Assembly: GCA_020629545.1 (NCBI GenBank)
Contig: JAHDDC010000009.1
Location: forward strand, 16,454-80,453
Origin: Hellea sp.
GTDB lineage: Bacteria; Pseudomonadota; Alphaproteobacteria; Caulobacterales; Maricaulaceae
Reading direction: 5' to 3'
DNA: 64,000 bases
Part shown: positions 36,374 to 46,195 of the stretch, piece by piece
How the letters are laid out: each line of letters starts with the position of its first letter
How positions within the stretch are numbered: the first letter of the stretch is position 1
Notes under the pieces: model-generated
Seen by the model: the letters and a program-made list of their open reading frames with translations, nothing else
Databases searched by the model: none
What the model was told of the DNA's origin: nothing
Made by a program: the position numbers and the translations under genes

Positions 36374-36664
36374 TTAGTGATCCTTAATTCTGTCCAAAAC
36401 GATACGATAGCCCTGATGCGGTTCGTCCTTGAGAAATCTTGCAACGCGCCCAATTGTTGTTGTTGAGACACCGGTCTGAGCCGAAATATCACGATACGAC
36501 ATATCGGTTTCGTCAAGTAGACACGCAACATGCCACCGCTCTGATAATGCTCGAAGTTCAGCTGGCGTACACAAATCAACCAGAAAACGCCGTATTTCAT
36601 CCGGTGAATTCAGCTGACTTAAAGCGCCATATAAGCTCGTATTATGTTTGAATGTATCGGTCAT
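36374..36664 (-). CDS. TrpR/YerC family transcriptional regulator of the his operon
   Basis: 96 aa. TrpR-superfamily helix bundle with the recognition helix-turn-helix YRDISAQTGVSTTTIGRVARFL at about residues 58-79 and the LCTPAELRALSERW motif. YerC/YecD-type proteins lie next to his genes in several groups; in Xanthomonadales a TrpR-family HisR is predicted to repress them. It is the first gene of this operon, with hisG 1 bp behind it. An 18-bp palindrome directly upstream suggests autorepression, probably with histidine as co-repressor (inference). Confidence 0.85.
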   Translation of the reverse strand: MTDTFKHNTSLYGALSQLNSPDEIRRFLVDLCTPAELRALSERWHVACLLDETDMSYRDISAQTGVSTTTIGRVARFLKDEPHQGYRIVLDRIKDH

Positions 36665-36667
36665 AGC

Positions 36668-36685
36668 GTATTAACACGCTAATAC
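36668..36685 (-). promoter_or_regulatory. Palindromic operator of the his operon
   Basis: GTATTA, six bases, TAATAC (18 bp in all), the same length and arrangement as the E. coli trp operator. It covers the -10 box and ends 3 bp before the regulator's ATG, where bound repressor would block transcription. Confidence 0.7.
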
Positions 36686-36706
36686 ACTCCAAGCCAAAGA
36701 TGTCAA
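36679..36706 (-). promoter_or_regulatory. Promoter of the his operon
   Basis: TTGACA (36706-36701), 16-bp spacer, TATTAG (36684-36679). The predicted transcript would start about 7-9 bp before the ATG at 36664, so the regulator mRNA would be almost leaderless. Confidence 0.6.
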
Positions 36707-36860
36707 GCGGCAAGGCTGTTAAAAATCCAGGAATACGAAGTGGGCCCCTGAAGACGGTGCTCACCAAAAATAGAATAAAAAGAGATCGCCTTTAAAGGGG
36801 GCAATCCCTACGGGGAGATAAAGGTAGTCTTTATAAATGTAAGAAAAGACACAGCAGAAC

Positions 36861-37043
36861 CTATGTTGCCGCGACAACCTCGTCTTTTACGCTTTCCCAC
36901 TTTCCTGTATTGCCGCCGCCCAAAGCCGTTAAGCCTGCGATCATTGCTAGGGTTAGGAGAGCCAAAATAAGTCCATATTCGATGGCTGTTGCGCCCGATT
37001 CATCTTTCAAGAATCTTTTTAATTCTGTGTAGCCCTGTTTCAT
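36861..37043 (-). CDS. Flp-type pilin
   Basis: 60 aa. A short basic leader is followed by the prepilin peptidase site ESG/ATAIEYGLI and one hydrophobic helix, as in Flp/Fap pilins of tight-adherence systems. No Tad secretion genes are in the window. The start codon overlaps the mutT stop by 4 bp, so pilin translation appears coupled to mutT. The role of this isolated pilin is unclear. Confidence 0.88.
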   Translation of the reverse strand: MKQGYTELKRFLKDESGATAIEYGLILALLTLAMIAGLTALGGGNTGKWESVKDEVVAAT

Positions 37044-37465
37044 TCATATGCCCGGCCCTTTTGAAGCCGGTCCTTTATTTCTTCTGCAAGCGGGATATCC
37101 GCCGGCACAAGATTTAATTGCGTTATGCGATCAGGGAAAACCCACTTGATCACTTGTCCCTCTTTGGGCTGAGCGAACCCATCCCATTGCCGGCACAAAT
37201 ATAAAGGCATAAATAGATGGAACGTCTCATAAGCGTGAGAAACGAAAGAAAAGGGCTGCAAACACCGCTCACACGGTTCTATTCCCAGCTCTTCGCGAAG
37301 TTCACGCGTTACTGTTTGTTCGGGACGTTCACCTTTTTCTATCTTACCACCCGGAAACTCCCACATTCCCGAGAACATTTTGCCAGCCGGTCGTTGTGAC
37401 ATCAAAATGCGCCCGTCTTGATCGATGAGCGCGCATGCCGCCACATACAACAGATTATCAGGCAT
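37040..37465 (-). CDS. mutT: MutT-type Nudix hydrolase (8-oxo-dGTP diphosphatase)
   Basis: 141 aa. MutT clears 8-oxo-dGTP from the nucleotide pool. The Nudix box is complete: GGKIEKGERPEQTVTRELREELGI, preceded by GMWEFPGG. It follows argJ and the PPIase gene on the same strand (argJ stop to mutT is on the downstream side, 54 bp apart). Confidence 0.9.
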   Translation of the reverse strand: MPDNLLYVAACALIDQDGRILMSQRPAGKMFSGMWEFPGGKIEKGERPEQTVTRELREELGIEPCERCLQPFSFVSHAYETFHLFMPLYLCRQWDGFAQPKEGQVIKWVFPDRITQLNLVPADIPLAEEIKDRLQKGRAYE

Positions 37466-37519
37466 ATAGATAAATCCTTAATTTCCTAGTAAGGAAAGGG
37501 GAGAAAAAGCAAACAACTC

Positions 37520-38758
37520 TTAACTTCTGTAATCAGCGTTAATATCTATATAACGATGAGTCAGATCGCAGGTCCAGGCAGTATAACTGCCGCCCCCCAG
37601 ACCAATATCAACCTTAATCTCCAAATGATCGCGCTTCATATAGGCCGCGCCGTCTGCTTCAGTATAACCTCTGGCAAGCTCGCCTCTTTCGGCCAATAGA
37701 TGTGGGCCCATCGAGATAGACAATTTTTCGGGATTAGCAGGCTCTCCCGATTTTCCAATCGCCATGACAATACGGCCCCAATTCGCGTCCTCACCCGCAA
37801 TCGCAGTTTTAACCAGAGGTGAGTTTCCGATGGCCATGGCAATCGTTCGCGCGCTATCATCAGATACAGCGCCGTTCACTTCAATCGCTATAAATTTCGT
37901 AGCCCCCTCGCCGTCTTTTATAATTTGATGGGATAGGCCCAGCATCACCTTCAAAAGTGCATTTTTGAAATCGTTAAGTGCCGAGTCGTGAGGATCTGTC
38001 ATGACTGCATGTTTGGCCGCACAGCTCGCTGCCAGTAATACTGTGTCCGAGGTTGATGTATCGCTATCGACCGTAATGGCGTTAAATGTAAGAGCTGTGA
38101 AGCCGGACAATATCGTTTGCAAGGCGGCCTGAGAAATATTGGCGTCGGTAGCAATAAAGGCAAGCATGGTTGCCATATCCGGCGCGATCATGCCTGAACC
38201 TTTGGCAATCCCGTTAATCCGGACCTCTGTATCACCTATTTTTGCTGTGGCCGTTGCGCCTTTGGCATAAGTATCTGTAGTCATTATCGCACGGGCAGAC
38301 GCCTCCCAGAGGTCTTCCGTCATACTTTTTTTCATATCGGGCATGGCGCGAACAATCTTGGCGACATCAAGCGGCTCGCCGATCACGCCGGTCGAAGCCA
38401 GCATAACGGCTTTAGCATCTACATCGAATACTTTTCGGGCAACATTTGCCGTCAGCTCTGCCGCCTTGTCACCGCTGCGTCCCGTGAAAACATTTGCGTT
38501 TCCGGAATTAACAACAATGACCCGCGGAAGCTCGGGATCGTTTGGCGCGAGCAGCGCACGGCGCGACCAGACCACTGGGGCACCTGGCATAAGACTTCGG
38601 GTAAAAACCCCTGCGATCTGCGTGCCAGGCTGACCCCGCAAAACCCAAAGATCATCTCGATCTTTATAGCGAATGCCAGATGCCTTCACGGCCATATCAA
38701 ATCCCTTTACGGGTGGCATTTCGGGAAAAGACTTGGGCGCAAAAGGCGAAACGTCCAT
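37520..38758 (-). CDS. argJ: Bifunctional glutamate N-acetyltransferase / amino-acid acetyltransferase ArgJ
   Basis: 412 aa. ArgJ moves the acetyl group from N-acetylornithine to glutamate in cyclic arginine synthesis. It is made as one chain that cuts itself before a threonine; the site is in GSGMIAPDMATMLAF (Thr of MATML). Other motifs are STGVIGEPL and VNSGNANVFTG. The start is 2 bp behind the PPIase gene, so they are coupled. Confidence 0.96.
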   Translation of the reverse strand: MDVSPFAPKSFPEMPPVKGFDMAVKASGIRYKDRDDLWVLRGQPGTQIAGVFTRSLMPGAPVVWSRRALLAPNDPELPRVIVVNSGNANVFTGRSGDKAAELTANVARKVFDVDAKAVMLASTGVIGEPLDVAKIVRAMPDMKKSMTEDLWEASARAIMTTDTYAKGATATAKIGDTEVRINGIAKGSGMIAPDMATMLAFIATDANISQAALQTILSGFTALTFNAITVDSDTSTSDTVLLAASCAAKHAVMTDPHDSALNDFKNALLKVMLGLSHQIIKDGEGATKFIAIEVNGAVSDDSARTIAMAIGNSPLVKTAIAGEDANWGRIVMAIGKSGEPANPEKLSISMGPHLLAERGELARGYTEADGAAYMKRDHLEIKVDIGLGGGSYTAWTCDLTHRYIDINADYRS

Positions 38759-38760
38759 AA

Positions 38761-39705
38761 TTATTCTTCTTTATCGTCTAGTTGGGATGTGTCGTGAGCT
38801 TCTGGAGTCGATTTCGGTGACTCCGAATAAACAATTTCCGCCTCTGACTTTAGTTGCTCCATAAAAGTTTGCAATCCCTCGGCTCTTAGCAGAACCTCGA
38901 TAGCGTTCCGCCTGGTTTCAAAACTTGGTATCGGTTCGATGCGCTGAGATAAAATCTCTACAACATGCCAGCCATCCGGCGTTTCAAACGCTTCCAGCCG
39001 TCCATTTTCGGATTTGGCGAAGATTTGTTCGCTCAGGAGAGGATCGAGCATGTCTGAACTTATATAGCCAAGATCGCCGCCAGATTCCCGGCTGGCTCTA
39101 TCTAGCGAAAAGGCCAGAGCTAGCGACGCAAAACTATCGCCTTTATCGAGCCTACGGATAATTTCTTTAGCGGTCGCAGCATCGGGCAATACAATCTGAC
39201 GCACTTTCTTTTGAAGTCTCGACGGATAAAGGTCTCGTTCCGCTTTGTAATAGGCCCGTACATCGTCTTCTGTCACTGTAGTGTCCAGATATGTTTCGAC
39301 CATCGCAGCGGCAAGAATTCGATCCTTTGCCAGACGTAATTCATTGCTGATCTTTGGATCATCCATCAAACCGCGATTAGTCGCCGATTGCGCCAGTAGG
39401 CGCTGCTGAATCAGATATTCCAGAAGCTGGGCCTGATCGTCTGCCGGAGGCTCTTCTTTATCTTGATCGCTTTGCCCTGCAAAAGGCCGGACGAGCCGGA
39501 TTTGGCTCTCATAAATCGGGATATCATTTACACTGGCAAGGATGCGGTCATCTGGTGATGCGACTATCTGGGGCTCGACAATTTCTTCGGAACTCCCGCT
39601 AAAAATTGCAATTACACCCAATAACATGACGGCGATTGCACATAGTCCGGCCATCGCCAGCACGCGTTTACGTGGAAAATTCTGATTTTTGTCGATCTCG
39701 GACAT
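38761..39705 (-). CDS. Membrane-anchored parvulin-type peptidyl-prolyl isomerase
   Basis: 314 aa. One N-terminal membrane helix (about residues 16-35), a SurA/PrsA-like helical chaperone region (ILEYLIQQRLLAQSA-like LLEYLIQQRLL) and a rotamase domain (KVRQIVLPDAATAKEIIRRLDKGDSFASLALAFS, GGDLGYIS, GWHVVEIL). It should assist folding of exported proteins. The placement beside secA, divergent by 112 bp, fits a role after Sec export. Confidence 0.85.
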   Translation of the reverse strand: MSEIDKNQNFPRKRVLAMAGLCAIAVMLLGVIAIFSGSSEEIVEPQIVASPDDRILASVNDIPIYESQIRLVRPFAGQSDQDKEEPPADDQAQLLEYLIQQRLLAQSATNRGLMDDPKISNELRLAKDRILAAAMVETYLDTTVTEDDVRAYYKAERDLYPSRLQKKVRQIVLPDAATAKEIIRRLDKGDSFASLALAFSLDRASRESGGDLGYISSDMLDPLLSEQIFAKSENGRLEAFETPDGWHVVEILSQRIEPIPSFETRRNAIEVLLRAEGLQTFMEQLKSEAEIVYSESPKSTPEAHDTSQLDDKEE

Positions 39706-39817
39706 GATATATTTTGGATTAAGATTTCAGCGATTTATTGACTTACAGTAGCATCGTTCTTAAGTCACCCCCGAAGAATTCAAGAATTTAGGCGAAGTAT
39801 ATTCGTCAGGAGATCAC

Positions 39818-42535
39818 ATGCTCGGCATAGCCAAGAAAATTTTCGGCACAGAGAACGACCGGAAACTCAAAAAAATGCGTCCGCTCGTCAATACGATAAA
39901 CGCGCTGGAGCCAGAGTTCGAGAGTCTATCGGATGAGGGCCTTCAAAACAAAACGAAAGAATTTCGTCAAAGGCTAGCAGACGGCGCGACGTTAGACGAT
40001 CTGCTCCCAGAGGCCTTTGCAACCGTTCGGGAAACCGCCAAGCGGACTTTGGGTCAACGGCATTATGACGTACAGCTCATCGGCGGCGTTACGCTCCATC
40101 GGGGCGAAATCGCCGAAATGCGAACGGGCGAAGGTAAAACTCTGGTGTCCACCCTCGCCGCCTATTTGAACGCCTTAACCGGTAAGGGTGTTCATATTGT
40201 GACAGTGAATGACTATCTGGCACGACGCGACTCGGAATGGATGGGCAAGATCTACAACTTTCTAGGTCTGACCGTCGGATGCATTAATAATCACGAGCCA
40301 TGGGACCCGGCTCGTAAACAAGCCTATGAATGTGATATCACATACGGCACAAATAATGAATTTGGGTTCGATTATCTGCGGGATAATATGAAATATTCCC
40401 TGGAAGAGATGCTGCAGCGCGGGCATGTTTATTCAATTATCGACGAAATCGACTCTATTTTGATCGATGAAGCCCGGACTCCTCTAATTATATCCGGGCC
40501 AACGGATGACAGGTCAGAATTTTATACGACGATAGACAAAATCATTCCAAGACTATCGGAAGAAGGCTATGAGCTGGATGAAAAACAGCGCTCGGCCAGC
40601 TTCAACGAAAAAGGAAATGAAGAGATCGAAGCTATTCTGCGCGCAGAAGGCCTCTTAAAAGGCGAAAGTCTTTACGACATCGATAATGTCACGATCGTTC
40701 ATCACATCAATCAGGCCCTGAAAGCCCACAAAATTTTTGTCCGAGATAAGGACTACATCGTCAAGAATGACCAAGTTGTTCTGATTGACGAATTTACCGG
40801 CCGAATGATGGATGGTCGACGTCTGTCAGAAGGTCTTCATCAGGCAATCGAAGCCAAAGAACAGGTCGAAATCAAGCCCGAGAACGTAACACTCGCATCG
40901 GTGACCCTGCAAAACTATTTCCGTCTCTATGACAAACTATCAGGCATGACAGGCACGGCCGAAACCGAAGCTTCTGAATTTCATGACATTTACGGTCTTG
41001 ATGTGCTGATTATTCCGACCAATCGTCCCATCCAGAGAATTGACGAGGAAGATGTCATTTACCGGACCGAACGTGAGAAGTTCGGGGCGATAATCGAAGA
41101 AATCAGGTCATGCCAGAAAATCGGGCAACCTGTATTGGTCGGGACAGTTTCTATCGAAAAGTCCGAAGCTTTATCCACGGCGCTCGGAGAAGCGGGCATC
41201 GAACATCAGGTCCTTAACGCCCGTTATCATGAACAGGAAGCGACAATTGTCGCCCAAGCCGGCGTTCCGGGAACAATTACCATCGCAACCAATATGGCTG
41301 GCCGCGGAACGGATATTCAGCTGGGCGGCAATCTTGAAATGCGCCTGGAAATGGAAATACCTGAAACGGCGACTGATGCCGAAAAGTCTAGAATAGAAGA
41401 CAATATTACCACGGAAATTGCGGCTCTGAAGGAACAGGCCCTGGCGGCCGGTGGTCTATATGTATTGGGAACCGAGCGGCATGAGAGCCGCCGGATCGAT
41501 AATCAGCTACGCGGCCGAACCGGGCGACAAGGCGATCCGGGTCGCTCTAAATTTTATCTCTCAACCGAAGATGATCTCATGCGTATTTTTGGTGGCGATC
41601 GCCTTAAAAATATGATGGGCAAAATGGGCTGGGAAGAAGGTGAAAATCTGACAAACCGATTTATGACCAAGGCTGTAGAACGCGCCCAGGTTAAAGTCGA
41701 GACCCGCAATTTCGACATTCGGAAAAACCTGCTCAAATATGACGACGTCATGAATGATCAGCGCAAGACAATTTTTGAACAACGCCTTGAATTTATGACA
41801 GACGATGATGTCTCTGATGTCATTGAAGACTTCCGGCATCAAGTTTGCGAAGACCTGATCGAAGAATATGTTCCAAAGAAAGCCTTTGCCGAACAATGGA
41901 ATATTGAAGGCCTCTCAGAAAAAACGCGAGAGATTATGCTCATGGACCTTCCTTTCGGTGAATGGGCCAGCGAAGAAGGCATCGCCGATGAAGAAATGCT
42001 CGAGCGCCTGCGCGGGACGGCAGACAAAATGGTCGCTGAACTCTCTGCGACGGTCGATAAAGATCAATACCGGAATGCGGAAAAGCAGGTCTTGTTACAA
42101 GTTATCGATACGAATTGGCGCGAACATTTGCAGCATCTTGATGCCCTCAAATCAGTTATTGGCCTTCGGGCTCATGGGCAAAGAGATCCTCTGAATGAAT
42201 ATAAATCCGAGGCTTTTACCCTATTTGATAAGCTACTAAGTGATCTCAGAGAAGGTGTTACGCAAGCAATCAACCGGCTCTTGATCAATGTTCAGATTCA
42301 GCGTCAACAAGCCCAAATGGAAGAACAGGCGCAGCAAGGACCGTCAGCGGGACAAACCCGTCAGCAACCGCCTGTGGCTCGATCACCAATGGAAATGATG
42401 AATCAAGGCCGCGGATCGGCGGCTGAAACTGCCGCCGACGGGTTTGATCTAGCCGCTTTGGAAGGCGTGTCCCGCAATTCAGCTTGTCCTTGCGGATCAG
42501 GTAAAAAAGTCAAACACTGTCACGGCAAAGCCTAA
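39818..42535 (+). CDS. secA: Preprotein translocase ATPase SecA
   Basis: 905 aa. SecA drives post-translational export through SecYEG. Visible features: Walker [14 protein letters not shown], Walker [23 protein letters not shown], motif GTDIQLGGN, the helical scaffold and the C-terminal zinc-binding SEC-C motif [15 protein letters not shown] that binds SecB. The ATG at 39818 follows CAGGAGATCAC. Confidence 0.98.
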   Translation: MLGIAKKIFGTENDRKLKKMRPLVNTINALEPEFESLSDEGLQNKTKEFRQRLADGATLDDLLPEAFATVRETAKRTLGQRHYDVQLIGGVTLHRGEIAEMRTGEGKTLVSTLAAYLNALTGKGVHIVTVNDYLARRDSEWMGKIYNFLGLTVGCINNHEPWDPARKQAYECDITYGTNNEFGFDYLRDNMKYSLEEMLQRGHVYSIIDEIDSILIDEARTPLIISGPTDDRSEFYTTIDKIIPRLSEEGYELDEKQRSASFNEKGNEEIEAILRAEGLLKGESLYDIDNVTIVHHINQALKAHKIFVRDKDYIVKNDQVVLIDEFTGRMMDGRRLSEGLHQAIEAKEQVEIKPENVTLASVTLQNYFRLYDKLSGMTGTAETEASEFHDIYGLDVLIIPTNRPIQRIDEEDVIYRTEREKFGAIIEEIRSCQKIGQPVLVGTVSIEKSEALSTALGEAGIEHQVLNARYHEQEATIVAQAGVPGTITIATNMAGRGTDIQLGGNLEMRLEMEIPETATDAEKSRIEDNITTEIAALKEQALAAGGLYVLGTERHESRRIDNQLRGRTGRQGDPGRSKFYLSTEDDLMRIFGGDRLKNMMGKMGWEEGENLTNRFMTKAVERAQVKVETRNFDIRKNLLKYDDVMNDQRKTIFEQRLEFMTDDDVSDVIEDFRHQVCEDLIEEYVPKKAFAEQWNIEGLSEKTREIMLMDLPFGEWASEEGIADEEMLERLRGTADKMVAELSATVDKDQYRNAEKQVLLQVIDTNWREHLQHLDALKSVIGLRAHGQRDPLNEYKSEAFTLFDKLLSDLREGVTQAINRLLINVQIQRQQAQMEEQAQQGPSAGQTRQQPPVARSPMEMMNQGRGSAAETAADGFDLAALEGVSRNSACPCGSGKKVKHCHGKA

Positions 42536-42565
42536 ACGCACATTTTTTTATCACGAACGCACAAT

Positions 42566-42597
42566 AAGCCGCCTTTGCTTTGCAAGGCGGCTTTTTT
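42566..42597 (+). terminator. Rho-independent terminator of secA
   Basis: Stem AAGCCGCCTT / AAGGCGGCTT (10 bp, 8-nt loop) followed by a T run, 30 bp after the secA stop. Confidence 0.9.
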
Positions 42598-42682
42598 CAT
42601 CACCAATGAGTCGAACTGACTCCGAATTTACGGTTTTTAGGCGCGGCAAACCCGTGCCTTTGAGCATATTCAGGAGTTAGAA

Positions 42683-43423
42683 ATGAAAAAATTATTGAAA
42701 GCCGCTTTACTTGCATCAACCATCGCTATGGTAGCCCCTACCGCTAGCGCAGGGGATGTCAGTGTATCCACCTCAATCGACTATGTAACTGATTATGTGT
42801 TTCGCGGGGTCAGCCTGGCCGAGAGCGCCATTCAGCCGGGTGTCGAAATAGCGTCTGGCGACTTTTACGCGGGCGCCTGGGCATCAACAGGTATTGGAGA
42901 AACCTCGATCTTCGCCGGAGATGAACTAGACCTTTATGCAGGTTACGGATTTTCACTATCCGATACACTTAGCGCAGATGTTGGCGTCACCTATTATCAT
43001 TATCCGCAAGGCGGCGGCCTATTTGAGACTGAAGACGGGGCGGCCGGAACCTATGAAGTTTACGGCGGCCTATCACTGGATACGACACTAAGCCCAAGCG
43101 TAACGGCTTACTACGACCTAACTCTGGAAGCTTTCACAGTTGAAGGCGGCCTTGGCCACTCCGTACCGCTTGGCGAGAAACAATCTCTTGATCTTGGCCT
43201 CACGGCCGGTCTCGTGGATGGCGATGGATTCAGCTATGAGTATGGGCAGCTCTCCGCAGCCGTCAGTCACGCTTTTACCGACGATGTGTCAGCTTATGTC
43301 GGGGCTAATTATGCTCTGTCATCAGAAGACAGCCTTCTGGATGAGGTCGATCTTGACCGCGACATCGTCGAATTTACTGATAACAAGTTTTTCTTCGGCG
43401 CGGGCATTTCAGCCGGTTTCTAG
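42683..43423 (+). CDS. TorF family putative outer-membrane porin
   Basis: 246 aa. A signal peptide ending at TASA/GD is followed by a beta-barrel-like sequence starting DVSVSTSIDYVTDYVFRGVSLAESAIQPGVE, the diagnostic opening of the TorF (TIGR02001-type) family, and ending in Phe (ISAGF), as outer-membrane proteins do. CAGGAGTTAGAA precedes the ATG. The transported solute is unknown. Confidence 0.88.
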   Translation: MKKLLKAALLASTIAMVAPTASAGDVSVSTSIDYVTDYVFRGVSLAESAIQPGVEIASGDFYAGAWASTGIGETSIFAGDELDLYAGYGFSLSDTLSADVGVTYYHYPQGGGLFETEDGAAGTYEVYGGLSLDTTLSPSVTAYYDLTLEAFTVEGGLGHSVPLGEKQSLDLGLTAGLVDGDGFSYEYGQLSAAVSHAFTDDVSAYVGANYALSSEDSLLDEVDLDRDIVEFTDNKFFFGAGISAGF

Positions 43424-43460
43424 GCCCAACGCGTTTACCTTATAAAAGAAGGCTCTTAAC

Positions 43461-44405
43461 TTATAAAAGCGACCGCCCGATATTGAGGAATTTGTCCTTG
43501 CGCTTACGGATTAAATCTTCCGGCGCAAGGCTGCCAAATTCCTCCAGGGCGGTCATAATTTGCGCGCCGACCATTTTGACCATGGTCTCCGGCGCCCGGT
43601 GAGCACCGCCTAGGGGCTCTTCAATAATGTGGTCAATCACGCCTAGTTCTTTGAGGTCCTGAGCCGTGATTTTCATGGCCTTGGCCGCGTCTTTGGCTTT
43701 CGCGCCATCGCGCCACAATATCGACGCACAGCCTTCCGGTGATATCACCGAATAAATCGAATGCTCCAGCATCATGACTTTGTCTGCTGTTGCGATAGCC
43801 ACCGCTCCGCCAGATCCCCCTTCACCTGTGATGATTGTGAGAAACGGAACTTTTAGTGATAACCCCCGATCAATGGACCGGGCAATGGCTTCGGCCTGAC
43901 CGCGTTCTTCCGCGCCGCGTCCCGGATAGGCTCCGGCCGTATCGACAAAAGAGATCAGAGGCAATCCAAAGCGCTCTGCCATATCCATCAGCCTGACTGC
44001 TTTACGATAACCTTCTGGCTGAGCCATGCCGAAATTACGTTTGACCCGGCTGTTCGTATCCTTACCTTTTTCGTGACCCAATACGACAACGCTCTGCCCC
44101 CTTATCTTGCCGAGTCCGCCCATCAAGGCAAAATCTTCCCCAAATTTGCGGTCTCCGGCCAGCGGGGTAAAATCCGATAGAAGACCAGAAATATAATCGC
44201 TGAAATGCGGACGCGCCGGATGACGGGCGACAAAGGTTTTCTCCCAGGCCCCAATTTTGTCGTAGATGGCTCTGAGCTGCTTGTCGGACTTCTCCCTGAG
44301 CGCGTTCACATCGGCAGATTCAGGACCTGCGGTCGCGCTGAGTTCTTCAATTTTGCTTTCGATCTCGGCGATAGGCCGTTCGAAATCCAAATAGGTACGA
44401 GGCAT
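43461..44405 (-). CDS. accA: Acetyl-CoA carboxylase carboxyltransferase subunit alpha
   Basis: 314 aa. AccA with AccD transfers carboxyl from biotin to acetyl-CoA, the first step of fatty acid synthesis. It starts at MPRTYLDFERPIAEIESKIEEL; the longer frame to 44474 has no family similarity. Key parts are GHEKGKDTNSRVKRNFGMA, GAYPGRGAEERGQAEAIA and GEGGSGGAVAI. Confidence 0.97.
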   Translation of the reverse strand: MPRTYLDFERPIAEIESKIEELSATAGPESADVNALREKSDKQLRAIYDKIGAWEKTFVARHPARPHFSDYISGLLSDFTPLAGDRKFGEDFALMGGLGKIRGQSVVVLGHEKGKDTNSRVKRNFGMAQPEGYRKAVRLMDMAERFGLPLISFVDTAGAYPGRGAEERGQAEAIARSIDRGLSLKVPFLTIITGEGGSGGAVAIATADKVMMLEHSIYSVISPEGCASILWRDGAKAKDAAKAMKITAQDLKELGVIDHIIEEPLGGAHRAPETMVKMVGAQIMTALEEFGSLAPEDLIRKRKDKFLNIGRSLL

Positions 44406-44545
44406 GCAATAGTCCTTATGGGCGCTCTTTTTGAGGCGCCGCACCATAGCAAAGCCATTCATAAGCGCAAGCATTCAGGGCGCTTAAATTAAAGTATCAG
44501 AATTAGCCCAAATTTGTTACAATCATCCTGAATTGGGAGGTGAAT

Positions 44546-45268
44546 ATGCGTAAATTAGTCATGAGCTTGTTGATATGTGGGGTTGTCAGTCTACCAATGA
44601 TCGCACAGGCCCAAGCCGATGAGATTATTGTCACAGCAACAAAACGGCAGGCCTCGGCCCCGGGTATAGTGCTTGAGAAACGCGGTGACTTTTTATTGCT
44701 TGAGGTCGATATCGAAAATGATTCCCGCGGTCTCGATGTGCGTATGAAGGAAATATCAGACACTGTTGATAACATCATTGAAGCGGCCGCGGCAGACCCC
44801 AGCATTGAACTCAGCATTATAGGTGAGAATGATTTGGTTAGGCCGATGAGCCGGGAAAACTTTCGGACCGGGATTCGCGGCGGCGCGCGTCCTGATACAT
44901 CAATTGCGTTTCTAAAGGTGAAAACCGCTATTCCGGATACGGTCGCGGATTCTTATAAGTTGGCGACCAAACTTGGATCATTTGTCGAAAACATCGAAGA
45001 GGTTGGCAGAACTGAAATCAAAGCCAGCGATGAAATTTCCGTCAGTGTCGTCAATCCTTATCAATACCGTAAAGAGGTTTTATCTCTTGTTCTTGCCGAG
45101 ATAAAGGACGTGACCTCAACGCTGGGACCAGATTACCGGGCTGTGATCACGGGCATAGATGGGGAAGTGCAATGGGCCCGAAGCGGTGATCTGAGCCTCG
45201 CTTTCTATCTGCCTTACGAATATAATATTCTGCCAACGTCATTAAATACGTTATGGCCTGACTATTAA
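44546..45268 (+). CDS. Secreted protein with TonB-box-like N-terminus, SIMPL-like body
   Basis: 240 aa. After a signal peptide (cut near QAQA, residue 24) the mature protein begins DEIIVTATKR (25-34), the sequence typical of the TonB box of outer-membrane receptors. No plug or barrel follows. The remainder is a soluble alpha/beta domain with repeats such as ELSIIGENDL and SVSVVNPYQYRKEVLSLVLAEIKD, reminiscent of SIMPL (DUF541) proteins. GGGAGG lies 5 bp before the ATG at 44546. It faces xerD, whose stop abuts its own. Confidence 0.75.
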   Translation: MRKLVMSLLICGVVSLPMIAQAQADEIIVTATKRQASAPGIVLEKRGDFLLLEVDIENDSRGLDVRMKEISDTVDNIIEAAAADPSIELSIIGENDLVRPMSRENFRTGIRGGARPDTSIAFLKVKTAIPDTVADSYKLATKLGSFVENIEEVGRTEIKASDEISVSVVNPYQYRKEVLSLVLAEIKDVTSTLGPDYRAVITGIDGEVQWARSGDLSLAFYLPYEYNILPTSLNTLWPDY

Positions 45269-46192
45269 TTACGTCTTCTCTGCTAGGGGATGCATATCAA
45301 ATACCAGAGCCTTCATCCGTTCGTCCAGAACATGGGTATAAATCTGCGTTGTGGCGATATCGGCATGGCCGAGCAGGGTCTGGACGCTGCGCAGGTCCGC
45401 GCCGTTTGCTAGCAAATGGGTCGCAAAAGCATGGCGCAGAACATGGGGCGAAATTTTAGACGGCGGAAGAGCCGCTTCGATTGCGAGGTCCTTGAGAATT
45501 TGAGCAAAGCGTTCTCGGGTCATATGGCCGGATTTGGATGATGACGGAAACAGGAACTTTTCCGCTCTCTCCTTGGCCTCAATTTTATCCGGTAATGTCG
45601 TCTTGCGTATCTTCAACCAGTCTTTAATCGCATCCAATGCCGGCGGCGTGAGCGGGACGAGCCGCTCTTTCCCGCCTTTACCCTTGATCATAAGGCAGCC
45701 ATCACGTCTTTGAACGCCGCGAACAGTAAGGCTAACCAGTTCGCTAACCCGCAGCCCGCCTGCATAAAGTATTTCAAGCAGGCATAGGCGCCTTATCCCT
45801 TTCGGGCTTTGATCTTTTGACGCGGCTTCGAACAATTTATCGACATCGGCTTCTGACAAAATTTTAGGAAGCGGGCGCCCTTGTTTTGGGCCCCTAAGGT
45901 TTTGAGCCGGGTTATCTTTGCGAAGATCATCCATTTGCAGGAATTTAAAATATTGTTTGACTGCGGACAATTTGCGCGCGCCCGTCGATGGCGCGAGTCC
46001 GGCTTTTGCCCAAAGGCTCAGAACCTGTTCAAGATCTTCCGTCCGAGCCGTAACGAGATCGGAATCTGATTGCGTTAGCGCGGACTGCCATCCATCCAAG
46101 TCCCGCTGATAGGCCGCAATTGTATTATCTGATGCGGCCCGCTCTGCTTGCATCATCTCTAGAAAGGCGTCAATTGAACGCGCCGCATTCAC
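45269..46192 (-). CDS. xerD: Tyrosine recombinase XerD
   Basis: 307 aa. XerC/XerD resolve chromosome dimers at dif during division. Catalytic residues are seen in GLRVSELVSL (Arg), HVLRHAFATHLL (His, Arg), LGHADI (His) and TTQIYTHV (Tyr). The N-terminal SAM-like domain (DAFLEMMQAERAASDNTIAAYQRDL) is normal. It is the last gene of an operon with the 536-aa protein, 3 bp apart. Assigned as XerD rather than XerC from general resemblance. Confidence 0.9.
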   Translation of the reverse strand: MNAARSIDAFLEMMQAERAASDNTIAAYQRDLDGWQSALTQSDSDLVTARTEDLEQVLSLWAKAGLAPSTGARKLSAVKQYFKFLQMDDLRKDNPAQNLRGPKQGRPLPKILSEADVDKLFEAASKDQSPKGIRRLCLLEILYAGGLRVSELVSLTVRGVQRRDGCLMIKGKGGKERLVPLTPPALDAIKDWLKIRKTTLPDKIEAKERAEKFLFPSSSKSGHMTRERFAQILKDLAIEAALPPSKISPHVLRHAFATHLLANGADLRSVQTLLGHADIATTQIYTHVLDERMKALVFDMHPLAEKT

Positions 46193-46195
46193 GGG

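Noticed and set aside
22881..36773. Shared GGTGCTCACC at the transposon right end and upstream of the his regulator
   Set aside because: Only ten self-complementary bases match and the surroundings are unrelated, so chance is enough.
36789..36798. CCTTTAAAGG palindrome between flp and the his regulator as a terminator
   Set aside because: There is no loop between the arms, so it cannot form a stable RNA hairpin as it stands.
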